Below, in pieces: positions 22,440 through 35,851 of a stretch of 64,000 nt of DNA (the first letter of the stretch is position 1; each line of letters starts with the position of its first letter). The notes beneath the pieces are model-generated. The model had not been told where the DNA came from. It made no database searches and saw only the letters and a list, made by a program, of their open reading frames with translations. A program made the position numbers and the translations under genes. This stretch comes from Epiperipatus broadwayi (lineage: Eukaryota > Onychophora > Udeonychophora > Euonychophora > Peripatidae), in NCBI GenBank assembly GCA_028023455.1, contig JAQFVV010006309.1, positions 1,320,511-1,384,510 on the forward strand. Direction: 5' to 3'.

Positions 22440-24585
22440 TATTTTTATTGTTGTAATAATAAATATATTAGTAATTAACTATTATATAAAATCTTAAATA
22501 CTTTCAATAAAAATAATAAATATAACTGGTAATTAACTATTATATAAAGTTTACTTTTGGTTAATTCTTTAACCCTCCTAGGTTGACATTTTATACAAAT
22601 ATATAAATATATATATTTGTAATGAAAACATTAAATTACTGCAATTTTTTTCATCAGTTATTAAATTTGCACTAGTTAAAAAATATTTATCGGTTTGAAC
22701 ATCTTAATGAATAACTAATAAGCTCTGAGAATATATATATATATAGCTCTGAGAATATATATATATATATATACATATAGTGTGAGACCTATATTCAATT
22801 TTTTATAATCACTAATAAATGCAAAATATGATTTATTTACTTCCTGACAGTGAAAGAGCTATGCATAAAGATTTTTTTAAATTAAAACTATTCTAAAAAA
22901 TAGTTGTTTGTTAATTCATGGATATACCTTAAATATCAAGACAAATTATAATATAATGAGATCTTCCACTTTCTAACACACTTATGTGTAACACACACAC
23001 ATATATATATATTATAATATATGATATACCATAGATAATATATAATAAAATAAATTGTACAAGAGTATGTAGATAATTATCAAATATTATGGTAAATTTA
23101 AAACAATATTTATTACTTTGCTAAGTCAGGCTTTCAATATGGTGTATATTTGTTAAAGCATGACTAAAGTGAACATTAGCAAATATATTACCATGTTCTC
23201 ATGTGTGTAAGCATGCATTAAACTGGTCACTGATTGCAATGCATTTGCATATTTGAATGTATAAATTGGCATAGCAGTAAGCTATGTCATTTGGATTAAA
23301 TGACCAGTGCTTGCTAAGAGGAATGCTATTGGCTCTTATATTTATGAAGTTTTAGAGTTAATTATGTGCCATGCTTCTTTTACTTTTTTTTTTTTTTATT
23401 GTTTTCTAAGCAAATAATTTTAGCATCAGCAGGTTTAAAGAAATTATCAGTTTTTTTTTTCATGATTTACAAAAACTGAGCTAGTTGGATTTAGCTCTGT
23501 TATATAAATGAGCATGTTAAGTGATTCTTGATTTTAAGCTTGCATGTGTATCACCATAGTATATGCATATAACAGATTGATGAATCTCATACTATTTGTT
23601 TATGTAATTGAAATACACTCAAGGCAAAACATAAGTCACTATTTTTTTTTAAAGAAAATATTGGACCATCTTCTCTCTTTGCCTTATTTTCTAATATAAA
23701 TATTTGTCTGAAACACTTTGGTCAAAAAGCATGAACTTTAAATCAATCATATTACTTTTTAAAACCATCATTCAATTGATTTATATTAGTTGACGTGTTA
23801 GATTTTTTTCAATTTACACATTGTTAATACTGATTCAAAGAGTGAAATATGTAAGTATAAGATATTTCTAATGTTTAATATTACTAACACTTCAAGATTA
23901 ATTCTCATCTCACTGGTTTATTAGATAAAAGAAATACTCTCAAGCCAGAGCATGTCAAGATTTTTGTAGCAAAAAAGTTGTTTGGCTTTGTTCTTTACTT
24001 CATTTTTAATATAGAGATTTGACTGAAGCACATTAGAGAGCATGAATTTTAAATCAATCATATTTATTTTTTAAAACTATTTTTAAATTGATTAATATTA
24101 TTTAATTGACAGATGCTTGAAAATTTATTGTCTTTGTATAAAAAATAGCACCCAAATTATGACCTTTATTTCTTAGGGGTTAAGCATTTATCAATCAAAA
24201 CAATGGTTGATAATTTAGTCAGAGAGTGTCAAGAATTTCTAAATTCAGATTTAAACTGTTATTGAATTTTGATTTTATATTTGATCACCTTTTGCCAAAA
24301 GTTACTTTTATATAAAGAAAAATTATATGAACTAAAATAACTATCACGCATTAAATGAATTAATAAGTTATGAGAAAATTTTGAAAAGCGTTTGTTATAA
24401 GTGGATGAGATTTAATAAGTAAAAAATTAAAAAACAGTATTGTGGAGATTGTAGATATATTATATAGAAGCCAAGATTAGTTATTTAACTTATTAAAAAT
24501 ATCAAATGCAAATAATACATGCTTATACCACAAGTTTTTATTCTGATATAGAAATGATAGATTTTTATAGAGATATACAGAATAC
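22440..24585. repeat. A+T-rich DNA with a diverged duplication at 23.6 and 23.93 kb
   Basis: Segments 23605-23800 and 23930-24115 share blocks in order (AAATACTCTCAAG, CTTTAAATCAATCATATT, TTTTTAAAAC, AATTGATT.ATATTA). They are two old copies of an unknown repeat about 325 bp apart. Several (TA)n runs occur near 22.73-22.77 and 23.0 kb. No gene is visible. Confidence 0.45.
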
Positions 24586-24587
24586 TT

Positions 24588-24694
24588 TTTTTTTTAAGTG
24601 TCATAGCATTGGCCTGGACGCGAACCCGCAACCTGGGCAACTGCCTGCAATTGCAAGGCAGTTGCGCTGACCTCTTGACCACCAATGCAAGATA
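24588..24694 (-). mobile_element. SINE-T2, tRNA-derived SINE
   Basis: On the - strand an RNA polymerase III A box (TGGTCAAGAGG, 24681-24671) and B box (GGTTCGCGTCC, 24626-24616) lie about 45 bp apart, followed by GCTATGACACTT and a poly(A) tail (T run on the + strand). It is a short, about 100-bp, tRNA-like SINE with an A tail, the kind usually mobilised by LINEs with poly(A) 3' ends. The tRNA identity is unclear. Confidence 0.8.
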
Positions 24695-25214
24695 AGAACT
24701 TTTAAATAGATTAAATAATATTTTACAACTGGCATAGAGATTATAATCAAGAATTAAATTGGGATATTGTGAGAGAGGAAAGAAGGAATTAGAAGGAATT
24801 TTAAAGAGAAATACAAACTAAGCTATTCTAAAATTTCTTTTTGAAAAAAGTAAAACAATGGACAAGAAAGTGTCCAAATAAAGTGAAAGCAGAGATGAAT
24901 TATATTTTGATATAATTATTAAAAAGAATTTTATTTAAAACTATATAGTAATAAAGATTAATAAAACACCTCAACGTCAAGTGAAAGACTACACTTTTTA
25001 TATTAAGAAATAAGATAGATTAAAATGTATGTTAATAATTTTTATTAGTAATTCATTGGACTAGAGATTATCCAATAATGAATAATATTTTTGTAATGTA
25101 ATTTTTACTACACCACTCTCACACAAGATAGGAACTGGTTTTTATTCACTTTTAACACCTTGTGGAGGATGTAATTATAAACATATGACCAAAGACATGT
25201 AAAAAAGATCTATG

Positions 25215-25262
25215 ATGTCCAAGATGCACATTTTGTGCTGACCAGCACTCGTCAGTTGGCTC
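25215..25262 (-). ncRNA. Hammerhead HHR-C with one core change
   Basis: On the - strand: CCAA, CTGACGA, a perfect GTGCT/AGCAC stem II with GGTC loop, AAAA where GAAA is expected, a short stem III, ATC, then TTGG pairing with CCAA. The G-to-A change in GAAA should stop cleavage. Confidence 0.7.
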
Positions 25263-25310
25263 AGACTACAATCTTTTACACATATCTTTATCATTGTTTA
25301 GTATATATAT

Positions 25311-25313
<3 letters not shown>

Positions 25314-25389
<76 letters not shown>

Positions 25390-25390
25390 T
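25314..25390 (+). repeat. (GA)n microsatellite
   Basis: There are about 38 GA units with one AA interruption. Confidence 0.97.
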
Positions 25391-26033
25391 AGGAAATTAC
25401 TACAGTTTAATTGATAAATGTCAAATGTATTGTTTTCATAACTTTGTCACAGATCACTTTATGAATGTATGTTAATAATTTTTATTAATCATTTATTAAA
25501 CTAGAGATTATCCATTAATAAATAATATTTTTGTAGTGTAATTTTCACTAAACCAAAATTTGGATTCCTTATGGTCCAGTATTTTATCAGATAATGAATA
25601 GTCATTTTAATGCAACAACAGTAATTAGATCATAAGTTGGCATTGAAGATTAATATTGATGTGGGTGTGTAGTAAGATAAGTTTATCTTTTCAAAAAGTT
25701 TTACTTTTTTTTTTTTTTTACAGAAATAACAATTGATAAAGATTATTACGTTACTTGGATTTGTATATGATTTGATGGGATTAAAAATAATATTTCATAG
25801 CTGTAGGAAATATTAAAGCACTATTAGATAAAAGTATAAAAATAAAACTGATTGGTTAATACTTCATTTTTATACCAGAAAAATAAAGATGAATGAATTA
25901 GATAATAACAATTAAAATACCTTGGTTAAATTATTAAGACATGTGGAAATATACTCAGGAAAATTAATCATAAAATTAAACACAAAAGGAGCATCTCAAT
26001 ATAAATGCTTAAATAGTAAACGAAATATATATA

Positions 26034-26178
26034 AATACTAAACAGAGTTTAAAATATGTTAAATGAAATTAATTAAACCGAGTATATTTTCAACGCGTCC
26101 GCATAATAATCGCGGTTACCTGTTGAGAATTAATTTCATTTAGTATATTTAAAGTCCGGTTTGGTATTTTTATATTAT
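26034..26178. mobile_element. MITE-like element with about 45-bp inverted ends
   Basis: The left end (26034-26082) and right end (about 26128-26178) are imperfect inverted repeats; the inner part, TTAAATGAAATTAATT, is matched almost exactly. The loop is unusually G+C-rich (AACGCGTCCGC and CGCGGTTACC). Size and structure fit a small non-autonomous DNA transposon or a fold-back element. I cannot fix the target duplication. Confidence 0.55.
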
Positions 26179-26179
26179 T

Positions 26180-27315
26180 AATAATAATAACAAAGTATCA
26201 AGATGTTTATATGTGTGTGTGTGTTTGAAAAAAAAAAGATTGTTTTAATGAATATGTTTTGCCCGTAATTATTCGTGCGTGGATGTATGAGTCGAGCATT
26301 TATACATAAATCATACAGAGACTCTTATATCACACAATAAAATACTGACGAGAGAATCAAAAGTAAAATAAATGGTAAGATAACAAGTTTTGCAGACATC
26401 ATTGTAAAAATCAAGAGGAAGGAATTAATCATGGCATATTTCTAAAGTAATTAATAAGATATAGGTAATTTACTAAACTAGAGCCAAAAAGACCTAGAAA
26501 AAGATCATGTGTGAGATGAAAAAAAAATTTCTGGAGAGCTTGAAAAGAGAAAAGAAACTATGAATTGAAATTATTAAAATAAACTGAGACTTTCTTTGCA
26601 TAAAGCATTAATAATTGTTGAAAATAATGATGATATTTAAATTAACTCCTCATCTAATATAATATCTTGATAATTTATTATTAACACACAGAAAACTGTT
26701 AAAATTATCTGAAAAATCTTTTCACATAGAAAATGTGTGAAGATATTTTTAAAATATTTAACACAAGGCATTATAGATTTTCAAAGATTACAACTACCAA
26801 TATTAAAGGTTCTTGAGTGTCTGACATTTTTTTCCCTTTTGAGTGTACATGCCTCTTAGTTTCAGGCATTTTTTTTTTTATAAAAGTATTTTTTTTTATT
26901 TATAGTATTACATAGCGTAAAAAAAAATTTAATATGCAACTTTTTTTTCTGGTTAACACTCTCTGCCTACCTTTAACATATAATTTAAACATTTTCTGTT
27001 TTAGACTGACATTTTGTTCATAAAACTTGTTTCTAGTATAATAAAAAAAAATCAGTTTTATATAATCTTTTTCTAAATTTGTATTATAAAAATGATATAT
27101 TATAGCAGTTTTCCATAAATTTGATTCTTTCATTTCTTTCCCCTTAATGTCAGTTCTTATCACTACATTCCAAAATCATGAGCATTAAAATCTTGTGTTT
27201 TTTTACAATATATGTATATTATATATTAGTTAATATAAAAATAAATTCCCATTTTTAAATACTTCTAATATTCATGTTAAGACTACCTTAAGAAGTTACC
27301 TTAGTTCGTGTAGTA
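26180..27315. other. A+T-rich DNA, nothing recognised
   Basis: There is a short GT run near 26.21 kb and no gene structure. Confidence 0.4.
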
Positions 27316-27318
27316 TAC

Positions 27319-27561
27319 AACTATTTCTTTAAGTAATATTTACTAAGGCTGTAACCTTAGGAATAAGCGTCTGAAAAATTCGAAGGTAGGGACCTCTACA
27401 GGTCTTGTGTAAGACCTGTAGAGGTCCCTACCTTCGAATTTTGTAGAGGTCCCTACCTTCGAATTTTTCAGACGCTTATTCCTAAGGTTACAGCCTTAGT
27501 AAATATTACTTAATATAATAATGTGTGTTTAATAAAATTTATAATTATAACTATTTCTTTA
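27319..27561. mobile_element. Near-perfect fold-back hairpin with 13-bp flanking repeat
   Basis: Bases from 27329 pair with bases down from 27513 over arms of about 80 bp, with a short centre near 27410. A 24-bp piece of the right arm (GTAGAGGTCCCTACC...) is present twice, so the duplex has one bulge. The same 13 bases, aactatttcttta, occur at 27319-27331 and 27549-27561, a possible target duplication. The arms have almost no mismatches, so the hairpin is young or maintained. A transcript would be a long double-stranded RNA. Confidence 0.75.
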
Positions 27562-27574
27562 GTACACTGCTTAA

Positions 27575-27790
27575 ATGAAGCTTGTCTATTAAAGTTTGAA
27601 GATTTGCTAACTTAATATAAACTGAGCACTGATTGTATATATATATGGGGAAGATGGTGATCTGGACCAACTGATGAGTCCTGGTTCAGCACGAATATGT
27701 ATATTGGAGATCATTTATCTTTTTCACATATGTGGTCATGTGTATCAGTTATATAATATGGAATGGATAACTATAGAGAGCTTGAAATTC
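27575..27790 (+). mobile_element. Single diverged HHR-A unit
   Basis: Matches to the HHR-A unit include the CTATTAAAGT/GAAGATT block, TGAGCACT..TTGTATATATATG, the hammerhead and the downstream CATTTATCTTTTTC..CATATGTGG block. It lies just 3' of the fold-back hairpin. Confidence 0.7.
27659..27712 (+). ncRNA. Degenerate HHR-A hammerhead
   Basis: GATC-tgg-ACCAA pairs with TTGGA-GATC, and CTGATGA is intact. Stem II reads GTCCT/AGCAC with one mismatch, and GAAA has lost one A (GAATATG). Confidence 0.65.
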
Positions 27791-30055
27791 TGACTTCAAT
27801 TCTCTTCTAAATATATATATCATTAAAAACCAGTCAACATTTAGATAATCCCAATATCACTAAAAATCAACAATCTCAACCTGTTGTCAAGGCAATCTTC
27901 TTTTAACAATAAAGGTGGAATCTCTATTATAATAGATGTATTATATGAAAAGATTTAATGTGTGGAATTTATTATTTTATAATTATTTAAATAGAAAGCA
28001 TTTAATTTTGAACAATAGCTAATAAAAACCAACTACCCCAGTACAAGTATTTAAGTAAAAACTGTCAGGCTTATGCATAATAGTTGCAGGTGTTCATATC
28101 TGAATATTTAGTGAGATTTTTATGCTATAGTGAATGGACTGACACTAATAGTGTCAGTTTAATCATGACTGATGCTCAAATGCACTATCAAATTTTGCAT
28201 ATTTAACATTAAAAAGTAAATATTCTATCCCAAGATCTAAATGTACTTTTATCTATTTGTGCAATCATGTCTCAGTAGTAAATTTGCATTCTGCTAAGCT
28301 ACTTTAATTTTTTTTCCTTTATTATTTTACAGCAAATGATAATTTTTCAAAACATGTGAACATTTCATACACTTTGGATGCAAGCAGGAAAATACTTGTA
28401 CAAATAGCACATATTTTAAAGTTTTTTTACTTATTTTTTATAAATGTTTTTCAATATAAACATGTAGAATTATATTATCATCAGTCTTTATAGCCCATGT
28501 GAAGTACCAACAATTTAGAATTAAGCCTCTTTTCTACATGGTATAATCTACATAGAAGAATCAAGTTGTTGAATCAGTCAATAACATAGCTATGGAACTT
28601 GATAGCTGCAAAACTTAAAAGGTAATTTTAAATGATATGGTTAAGAAATATTTTTATAAAGTAATTAGTAATGTAAATTCTAAGTGGTTATCTCTTATAT
28701 AAGATTCCTACTTTATCTGTTGTCTGAATGATTGTTTGTCCACAACACTGTTTAATTGGTTGCTTTAACAAATTACCTTTTTTTAATTGGTTGCTTTAAC
28801 AAATTACAAAAATGACAAATTTGACAGTGTTGACAAAAAACTTAATAAATAACTATATCTAACTAAATGGTAAGTTATATTATGATCATTTTATGCAAAG
28901 GAAGTAATTCCACCCTTTATATTTAATAAACTGTAATTTTTATTATGAAGCATATTTTCTGCAAAGGAGATAATTCCACCATTAATAAAAAATGCTCAGA
29001 AAAACATCAGTACATGAGTTTTTAACTACAGTACAAAACTGAATAGATATAGTATTTAAATTGCAAAGAAAATGTGATTATAATATATAAATTCATATTT
29101 GAAATGTCATATTTGGTGAGGGGAAAAATAAATGCTCTAGTACTGTATTTACATTTAGTTTTAATTAATGTATAATTGAAGATCTGTAGTTTGATATTGA
29201 ATAATTCGTGCTAATTCTGCCTTAATAGTTTCAAAAGCTATGGCCTTTCAGGCCAGCTACATTTCTCACATTATTTCTATAGTATTAAAATTTCTTGTTT
29301 AGTTTTCATTATATCTTAAAAAAATTGTTAAATCAACCAATTAAGAAAAAACAACATCTGGGTACACATTGTATATATATAATTTCTATCTGAAAAATGT
29401 CACTGTTCTTGCCATAAATATTTTCAAAGAATTTTAAAATGTTTGAAAATATTGTACAATACTGTATAAACTAAATATATATATACTTATTTAGACCGTT
29501 TAAACATATCTGTTTACTAAAAAAATTAAATTGTAATTTATAAAATAAAATTCAATAGTAAAATAAAATTTAAAAATAGTTTTATATATAAATTTGAATG
29601 TTTTGTTTAGATGTTGCTCTCAATCATAAAATTGGCGTTTTAAACTAAGAGCCAATTACAATTCCTGCTTTTATTTTTAAAATGTTAACCATCATTTATC
29701 TTATTCAGATAAATTTTTAAATACCTATTATTTTGCTTTATTTATTATTAATAATTTGTTGAATATTGTTTTTATTTTTAAACATTTTGGCTTACTTAAA
29801 ATGTAGTTAAATATTTGTTACGATAACTTTGTGTACTTTATTTTTAATAAATTTTTTTTGTAAACTTTATATAATTTATATTTTATTAAATGTGTCTATA
29901 GTTTAATTTTTATGACTTGTTTTGTACTTTCCGATTAGTACTTTAGTGTTTAGAACATCTTACATATTTATTTTTAATTAATTTTAATGTCTTTAATGTC
30001 TATTTTTAAAATAATTATTGTTTTATTCTCATTATATTGTTTTTGGCACTTCTTA
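27790..30055. other. A+T-rich DNA with small duplications
   Basis: A 26-bp phrase (TTTAATTGGTTGCTTTAACA and onward) is repeated at about 28752-28806, and a similar phrase occurs at 57.58 and 57.71 kb, so it may belong to an old dispersed repeat. No gene is visible. Confidence 0.4.
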
Positions 30056-30193
30056 CTGTTCAAGATCTTAAAAGAATGTTAAATTACTTAGAAAAAGTAC
30101 AAAGAGAAGTAGGAAGACATACCTTAGATGCAGGTGGGTGGTTAACAAGGAGGCAATTCAAGGAAAAATGGGATGGTCATTTTTATATGAGAG

Positions 30194-30421
30194 ATGCAAA
30201 AAAGTAAAATGAAAATGTTCGGTAGATTGCAATTTATGAATAAGAGAATAGCCAAAATAGTATTTAGTTGTGTTATGAGTAAAGGACAGGCAACAAGATG
30301 GGTGAGAAAGGTAGTACAGTATTCAGAAATTTGGATAAAGACTTTATGTCAATATACTGATACAAATGGTGGGGATGATTGTGTTAGGAAAATTGTTGAG
30401 TGTTATAATGGCAGGGCATAG
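30194..30421 (+). pseudogene. LINE ORF2 C-terminal fragment
   Basis: This 75-residue open stretch with a WVRKVVQYSE block and DDCVRKIVECYNG aligns with the - strand peptide near 52.35-52.6 kb. It represents the region between reverse transcriptase and zinc knuckle and is not functional alone. Confidence 0.75.
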
Positions 30422-30578
30422 AATAGAAGAATAGATGCATTAATAAAAAATAAGTTGGAGAGCTGGAGAACTAGTGTGAAGAGTAAGAAGAGTTTAAATA
30501 TATATAGAAGTAAACAGAATATTGAGTGTGAGTTAAGTTTACAGTTTAAGGCTTGAACAGGATCGTTAAAGGAGAAAT

Positions 30579-30767
30579 GTGGGTGATTTCTTCTGCAAAT
30601 TATGTAAGGAAGTCATAGAAAATATTATGCATCTGTTAATTAAATGTACATGCTTACAAGCAGAAAGGGTGCAAATAATGAAATTATGGGAGAGTAAATA
30701 TAAACAAAGTGATTATACAGAAAGTGGGTTCTTGATCTTTATGCTGGGTTTGAAAAAAGATAAGTAG
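30579..30767 (+). pseudogene. LINE ORF2 zinc knuckle
   Basis: CKLCKEVIENIMHLLIKC fits the CxxC...H....C knuckle found at the C-terminus of several LINE ORF2 proteins and parallels CKLCKEGIENIRHLLIEC in the 51.6-kb copy. A W.SKYKQSDYTESGFLIFML tail follows to the stop. Confidence 0.8.
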
Positions 30768-31129
30768 GATTTAGATATAAAAGCCATTGACTGGACAATG
30801 ATAATGTTGTGAAAATGGAATGGGTAGGATAGAGAAAAACTTAGGATGGAAAAGGGAGGGAAGGTGGTTAAAAGGTCTCTCTGTGCATAATGACTAAGAG
30901 ATTCCTGACTCCAAGAAAGGAGAAGCCATAGTGCATCACATTGCATTACATTTTCTAATTTGTTACAGGGTATGTTTTTAATTGATATATTTAAAATTTT
31001 TGTTTTAAATAAATTTATATTATAGTTTTGCAATTTTTTTACTTTGTTTTTAATTTGTATTTTTTTTAAAAATAGTTTATAAATATGGTTTATTGTTAGT
31101 AACTTTATTTAAATACAATATTAATTTGT

Positions 31130-31340
31130 ATTTATATAAGTGACTATTTCCATTATCTAGTTTTATTGTTAAATGTTTTAGAAAAATTCAAATTTTATTT
31201 AAACTTTTCAAATGCATTGAAGTTTTAGTAATAGAAAACAGGTTAATAGGACAATATATTTTAAATAGTATTATTCTCTTCTTCAAGTCTCGCTGGCTGA
31301 CCAGTAATGATCCTAGCATGAGAAGCAATCTAGTGAGAAT
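31130..31340 (-). mobile_element. SINE-T1 copy
   Basis: Tail blocks (TTTCCATTATCTA, AAATGTTTTAGAAAAATT, TTTTAGTAATAG) and the TTCTCTTCTTCAAGT segment before the tRNA-like head match the other SINE-T1 copies. The head is truncated after the GCTGACCAGTAATGATCC block. Confidence 0.6.
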
Positions 31341-31779
31341 AAATTTTTACATATTTATCATTGCAAACTTTTAATAGTTTTTTATAAACTCTTAATTAGC
31401 ATAGCTTATATATATATATATATATTGTAGCCTTTTTATTTTGCTACATTAGTATATGGTTGTAAATAATAATCAATTTTTATAAAAATTTTAAATTTTA
31501 TATAATAACAAGTAACAACTTATTATTTAACTCTTTCACTGAAAATTTTTTTTTTTAACTAAACAGTTTTTTTATTTGGCAAGTGAATTAAAGTTTTACA
31601 ACTTTTGATTCGTCAATTAACAAAATCAGGAGTAAAAATATATTCATCTTTTAATATTATATTTATTTTAGTTTTGTTTGTAAAAAGTATATTAATAATT
31701 TGTCAGATTATGAAATTGAATGAAAGTTTTTCCAAAAATGAATTTCTATTTATAATTATAAAAATATTTGATAGCAGAA

Positions 31780-32250
31780 AAACTAAAAAGAAAGTTCGTT
31801 ACAAATTAGAAAATGCTGCGATGTCATTGATTTCTTTCTCAATTTATGTTAGTGTAAAAGGAAAGAATATTTTAATAAAATCTTTTTTTCTAAAATAATT
31901 ATATTTTCAGCATATTTTATCAAAATACATTATAAATGTCAGAAAAATACTCTAAAACATTCATTTTTGTTTGAAAATCAAATAAAGAGTTTATGATGAT
32001 GAAAATTGTTGACAAGTGTCAAAATTGTTGTTAGCGCTGTTTTTTTTTCCAATTTATGTTCATGTAAAAGTAAAGAATTTTTAATTAAAATCTTACTATT
32101 TTTCTAAAATAATTATATTTTCAGCATATTTTATAAAAATAATTTATAATATGTACAAAAAAATAATAAAAAACACTCTAAAATATACATTTTCATATAG
32201 AAAATCAAAACAAAGAAGTTGGAACGGTGAAAATTATTGACAGGCACTTT
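31780..32250 (+). repeat. Diverged tandem duplication, about 210-bp period
   Basis: About 31835-32020 and 32045-32245 share CAATTTATGTT.(A/C)TGTAAAAG.AAAGAAT, CTAAAATAATTATATTTTCA, GCATATTTTAT and CTCTAAAA(C/T)AT blocks in order. The open stretch at 31605-31898 overlaps the first copy and has no recognisable family. Confidence 0.6.
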
Positions 32251-32504
32251 CTTTTAGTCAAATTGTAAATCAACCAATCAGCAGCTGGAAAAGCCTGCCT
32301 TCTCCCATTGTTGTAGCTTCTTATGTCAATATTATTGATTTTTTACTTATAAAATAATTCTAGAGAGGGCAACATCTTATGATACTTTTTAAGCTTTAAA
32401 ATAAGCATAAAAATATTATGGTAATGCAAAAACTGACAGTTTTTGAGTGACTTGAAGCCATGTATATTGATTTGTGATTATTTTTAGGAAAGTGTTAAAT
32501 GTGC

Positions 32505-32660
32505 CTTTTAATAAAAAACACACATCTCATTTTTCATTTACTTTATCATTATTGATTAAATAATTTAAGACAATAAATAAATTGATTTTTTTTAAATTTG
32601 ACTTAATAATTACAAAAATATTAACTTTATTCATTATGTCTACTGTTTTAAATTATCTTA
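32505..32660 (+). repeat. Dispersed repeat, inverted partner at 34.9 kb
   Basis: About 150 bp is repeated in inverted orientation at about 34905-35045 (CATTTTTCATTTACTTTATC and onward). A neighbouring piece at 32805-32870 recurs directly at 36625-36680. One old element has apparently been split by later insertions, including the HHR-B array. Confidence 0.65.
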
Positions 32661-32899
32661 TGTGATTTTAATCATTATTCATTTTTATCTTAAAACAAAT
32701 AATACTTTATATTTCAATTTTATAACTTAAATAAATTATGTGGATTTCAAGAAAACTAACTTATGTGTAATATACCACAGAAACGATGTATTTTAACCTA
32801 TTCCTTAAATTAAAAGGTGCATTTAAATGTATTACAATAAAATTATGAAAACATATTATGTAATTGTTCCATTCACTTTAGGCCACTATCGATCTAAAA

Positions 32900-34494
<1,595 letters not shown>

Positions 34495-34904
34495 TCTAGT
34501 CAAAATCCTGGGGCTATTTATGTAAATTATTATCTCCTGCCTAGTCATTAATTAAAAGGTTTGACCAGGGTAAATCTCTCTCCCCCTTAATAAAAAAAAT
34601 CATTGACCAGGGCTCTTATCTTATTCAAAATTAATTTAAAAAAATAAATGAGAAAATAAGTCTCAGTTTTTAAAAATAGATTAAAATCAACAAAATAAGC
34701 TGATTGCAATTAAAACTTTTTTACATTAGAATGTTTTTACATTTCTTTCTATAACTGAGTACTGTTATGGCATATACTCTTAATAGATAAAAAAAATAAA
34801 GTACAAAACTTTTAAATTCAATTTCTTTCAAAATCTTTAAAATTGTACATTTTAATTTTGAATTTTCCGATCATGCTTTGGGAATGGATAAAGCATCTGG
34901 TTCA

Positions 34905-35045
34905 ATAATTTTAAAACAGTAGCCATAATGATTAAAGTTAACATTTTTGTAATTATTAAGTCAAATTTTAAAAAATTCTATTTATTTATTGTCTTAAATT
35001 ATTTAATCAATAATGATAAAGTAAATGAAAAATGAGGTGTGTGTT
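34905..35045 (-). repeat. Dispersed repeat, inverted copy
   Basis: It is the inverted partner of 32505-32660 and ends in a CACACACA run at about 35050. Confidence 0.65.
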
Positions 35046-35337
35046 TATAGGTGTGCACACACACATTTATGTAATAATGAATTAAATTTTACTTTCTTGT
35101 TCTTTAATTGATTTATTACAAATGTTATATTTTATTTAACTGTATCAATTTTATAAAAGTTTCTGAAATTAATTACTATAATAACATAAACATCACATAA
35201 TCATCAGCTCTTATGCTAGCACATAACTGTTATTAAACAAGCAAAACTCTCCATAGAGTAGTGCCACCCTGTGCCAACCAAAGTAATCAATGTATGCCAG
35301 AAGGCTTGTGCAAAAAATCCCCATCTAGTGTCTACTC

Positions 35338-35396
35338 ATCTAATATCCCCAGACTAGCTTCTGGCTTGTGGCCTTCATCAGTGAGGAGCCTTGGAT
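35338..35396 (-). ncRNA. Hammerhead HHR-B, copy 1 (GAAG core)
   Basis: It has two-part stem I (ATCCAA and TCCTCA with TGGGGA and TTAGAT), CTGATGA, a GGC/GCC stem II, then GAAG in place of GAAA, CTAG and TC. The core change probably inactivates it. Confidence 0.75.
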
Positions 35397-35792
35397 CTGA
35401 GAACACTGCACTTAGATCTTGAGGTCTAATGCAATCCTGCAGCAGCCACATTTTATCTCCACTTAACTACAAAACCATGAGAATAAAATTGATAACATAA
35501 TAATATTTTCAATCTAAGCTCAATAGCTTATGTCATTATATGGGTCTGAACTCAGTTCAGCACTCATACATTTTGATGTCTTTGTCTCTTTAACAACCAT
35601 AGCCACTACTATCCTATTAGGCATGATTGGTGTTAAACCACTAAACAACACATGATTACCATCTCTTATGCTAGCACATAACTGTTATTAAATAGGCAAA
35701 ACTCTCCATACAGTAGTGCCACCCTGTGCTGACCAGAGTAATCAATGTATGCCAGAAGACTTGTGCATAAAATCCCCATCTAATGCCTACTC

Positions 35793-35851
35793 ATCCAATA
35801 TCCCCAGACTAGTTTCTGGCTTGTGGCCTTCGTCAGTGAGGAGCCTTGGAT
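35793..35851 (-). ncRNA. Hammerhead HHR-B, copy 2 (core intact)
   Basis: On the - strand: ATCCAA-ggc-TCCTCA, CTGACGA at 35836-35830 (the seventh position may vary), stem II GGC-CACAA-GCC flanked by an A on each side, GAAA, palindromic CTAG, TC, then TGGGGA-ta-TTGGAT. Both stem I segments pair (one G·U). Cleavage is predicted after GTC. This is the best HHR-B copy in the window. Confidence 0.85.

Larger units (their letters stand above)
21335..22440 (+). mobile_element. Penelope-like element, + strand half of an inverted pair
   Basis: From about 21335 the + strand repeats the - strand of the left copy, beginning at the end of the reverse transcriptase and running through the linker and GIY-YIG region to the terminal repeats. 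The junction between the two copies lies at about 21335-21340. The copies differ by many substitutions, so the pair is old or formed from two diverged templates. Confidence 0.75.
25027..25556 (-). mobile_element. HHR-C repeat, just over one unit with terminal direct repeats
   Basis: About 90 bp at 25027-25115 recurs in the same orientation at 25464-25556, giving a 436-bp period. Between them lie a hammerhead motif (25215-25262) and a (GA)n tract. The period is close to that of HHR-A and HHR-B, as expected for a tandem dimer collapsed to about 1.2 units. A relative without the ribozyme end is at 58.68 kb. Confidence 0.65.
30055..31000 (+). mobile_element. 5'-truncated CR1/L2-like LINE, 3' end only
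   Basis: It encodes the same C-terminal peptide blocks as the element at 51.3-56.4 kb (KMKMFGRLQFMNKRIAKIVF against KMKIFSRLQFMDNKRITKIVF) and ends in a similar 3' tail with GTGCATCACAT. Truncation at about 30055 left only the thumb and zinc-knuckle part of ORF2 plus the 3' UTR. Confidence 0.8.
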
